From: Gammaproteobacteria bacterium 54_18_T64
GTDB lineage: Bacteria; Pseudomonadota; Gammaproteobacteria; Pseudomonadales; Porticoccaceae
Assembly: GCA_002162825.1 (NCBI GenBank)
Contig: MAAU01000059.1
Span: forward strand, 41,604 to 105,603
Length of the DNA stretch: 64,000 nucleotides
Direction of reading: 5' to 3'
Positions 62,461 to 64,000 of the stretch are shown piece by piece (position 1 is the stretch's first letter; the number at the start of each line of letters is the position of its first letter). The notes beneath the pieces are model-generated. The model was not told the DNA's origin and did not search any database. It saw only the letters and a program-made list of their open reading frames with translations. Made by a program: the position numbers and the translations under genes.

Positions 62461-64000
62461 ATGTCCACCTATGACACGATTATTCAAAACGGTCTTATTT
62501 TCGATGGCAGCCGGATCCCCCGCTACAAGGGCGATATCGGCATCAAAGACGGTGTTATTGCCAAGATCGGTCGACTCGACAGCGGCACTGCCAAACAGGT
62601 ACTCGACGCCGAGGGCAAGCACGTTTGCCCCGGCTTCATTGACCTGCACACCCACTACGACGCACAAATATTCTGGGACCCCTACTGCACCCTCTCCGGC
62701 TGGCACGGCATCACCTCCGTGGTCATCGGCAACTGTGGCTTTGGCTTTGCCCCGGTTAAACCCGAGCTGCGCGAGCGCTCCATGTTATCGATGACGCGTG
62801 TCGAAGCCATCCCCTTTGAGTCCATGAAGGAGGGCATGCCCTGGGATTGGGTGACCTTCCCCGACTATCTCGACAGCCTCGAGCGCACCCCCAAGGCCAT
62901 TAATATTCTGCCCTATGTGCCCCTTGTGCCCCTGCTGATTTGGGTGATGGGTATGGAGCGCGCCAAGGCCGGCGAGCTGCCAACACCGGAAGAGGAAGCC
63001 GAAATCATCCGTATCCTCGAAGAGGCCATGGATGCCGGTGGTTGTGGCTGGTCGGCCCAGCGCCTGGCCCCGGGTTGTGGCGCCGATGTACAGCGCGACT
63101 ACGATGGCACACCGATGCCCACCGACGTGATGCACAACTCCACCTGTGTCGCCCTCGCCAAGGTACTGGCCAAGCGCAACGATGGCTTTATTCAAATGAC
63201 CATGCTCAGCGGCAATAACCCCGAGGCCGACAGGGCTCACCTCGAAGAACTCGCCGAGGCCAGCGGCCGCCCCATCCTCTACAACGTGGTACAAGCCAAT
63301 GCCAATGACCCCAGTGTCCATCGCGACACACTGAAGTGGCTCAGCGAATGTCACGCCCGCGGCAATAAGGTCTACGGTCAGGGCCTGACCACCGATGCCG
63401 GCTTTAATTTCTCCCTCGACGAATGGAACCTCTGGGACGACTCCGAGGCCTGGCGCCATGTCACCACCGGCACCTTTGAAGAACGTCTCGCCAAAATGGC
63501 CGACCCGGCACTACGGCAAAGTTTGAAAGATAACCCACCTGGCTTCGCGGCTACCGGCCCCATCGAAGAGAGCGTACTGATTCGTACCAATTCCGACCAA
63601 TTCAATGAATTTAAGGACCACAAAGTCGGCCTGATCGCCGAGAAAACCGGCAAACACCCGGTCGACGCCATGCTCGATATCGCCGTGGGCACCAATCTCA
63701 AAGCCGAGTTCTTTGCAACCCTGCCCAATGCCGGCAATCTGGAATATATGAAGGAAATCATCGACGACCCCTTTATCACCTTCGGTGTCTCCGACGGTGG
63801 CGCCCACACACGCTTCCTCACCGCCGGGCGCTACCCCACCGAAGCCATCACCAAGTACGTGCGCGAGCACAAAATGCTGTCATTAGAAGAGGTTCACTGG
63901 CGCTTGAGTTCATTGCCCGCCTCCCTGGCCGGCTTTAAGGACCGCGGCCAAATTAAGGAGGGCGCGCCGGCCGATATTGTGGTCTACGACTATGAAAACC
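62461..64000 (+). CDS. N-acyl-D-amino-acid deacylase / D-aminoacylase-type amidohydrolase (3' truncated by window edge; not in ORF track)
   Basis: My translation MSTYDTIIQNGLIFDGSRIPRYKGDIGIKDGVIAKIGRL...GFIDLHTHYDAQIFWDPYCTLSGWHGITSVVIGNCGFGFAPV...FGVSDGGAHTRFLTAGRYPTEAITKYV; RBS AGGAG. Confidence 0.93.
   Translation, partial: MSTYDTIIQNGLIFDGSRIPRYKGDIGIKDGVIAKIGRLDSGTAKQVLDAEGKHVCPGFIDLHTHYDAQIFWDPYCTLSGWHGITSVVIGNCGFGFAPVKPELRERSMLSMTRVEAIPFESMKEGMPWDWVTFPDYLDSLERTPKAINILPYVPLVPLLIWVMGMERAKAGELPTPEEEAEIIRILEEAMDAGGCGWSAQRLAPGCGADVQRDYDGTPMPTDVMHNSTCVALAKVLAKRNDGFIQMTMLSGNNPEADRAHLEELAEASGRPILYNVVQANANDPSVHRDTLKWLSECHARGNKVYGQGLTTDAGFNFSLDEWNLWDDSEAWRHVTTGTFEERLAKMADPALRQSLKDNPPGFAATGPIEESVLIRTNSDQFNEFKDHKVGLIAEKTGKHPVDAMLDIAVGTNLKAEFFATLPNAGNLEYMKEIIDDPFITFGVSDGGAHTRFLTAGRYPTEAITKYVREHKMLSLEEVHWRLSSLPASLAGFKDRGQIKEGAPADIVVYDYEN

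Overview
The window is a dense, mostly core-genome stretch of a moderately GC-rich gammaproteobacterium. The gene content and order (argH-algZ-algR-hemC-hemD-hemX-hemY; lptM-lysA-dapF-DUF484-xerC; gatCAB next to mreBCD-maf-rng-yhdP-nitrilase) resemble pseudomonad/cellvibrionad-type genomes; this taxonomic guess is inference. I see about 50 supported protein genes, mostly in conserved operons. The first CDS (PBP1A) runs off the left edge and the last CDS (D-aminoacylase-type amidohydrolase) runs off the right edge. I found no rRNA, tRNA, CRISPR array, prophage or intact transposon. The region from about 48 to 55 kb looks more accessory: flavin monooxygenase-like, SDR, an orphan NorE/NorF-like membrane pair plus an unknown membrane protein, aldehyde dehydrogenase and CoA-transferase. 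I did not find a clear new defence or mobile system. The best second-look items are: (i) mreC with no ATG/GTG/TTG where the conserved N-terminus begins, with an ATC at that site; (ii) the orphan COX3/COX4-like pair with an uncharacterised membrane protein and no catalytic oxidase subunit; (iii) a REP/MITE-like inverted-repeat element just upstream of the amidohydrolase RBS; (iv) an exported MsrB that has lost one Cys from each CxxC pair; (v) a TPR-protein remnant with an in-frame stop; (vi) unannotated small ORFs, including lptM; (vii) long perfect palindromic terminators, one of which writes the C-terminal tail of XerC. All calls come from reading the sequence and supplied translations; no database search was run.
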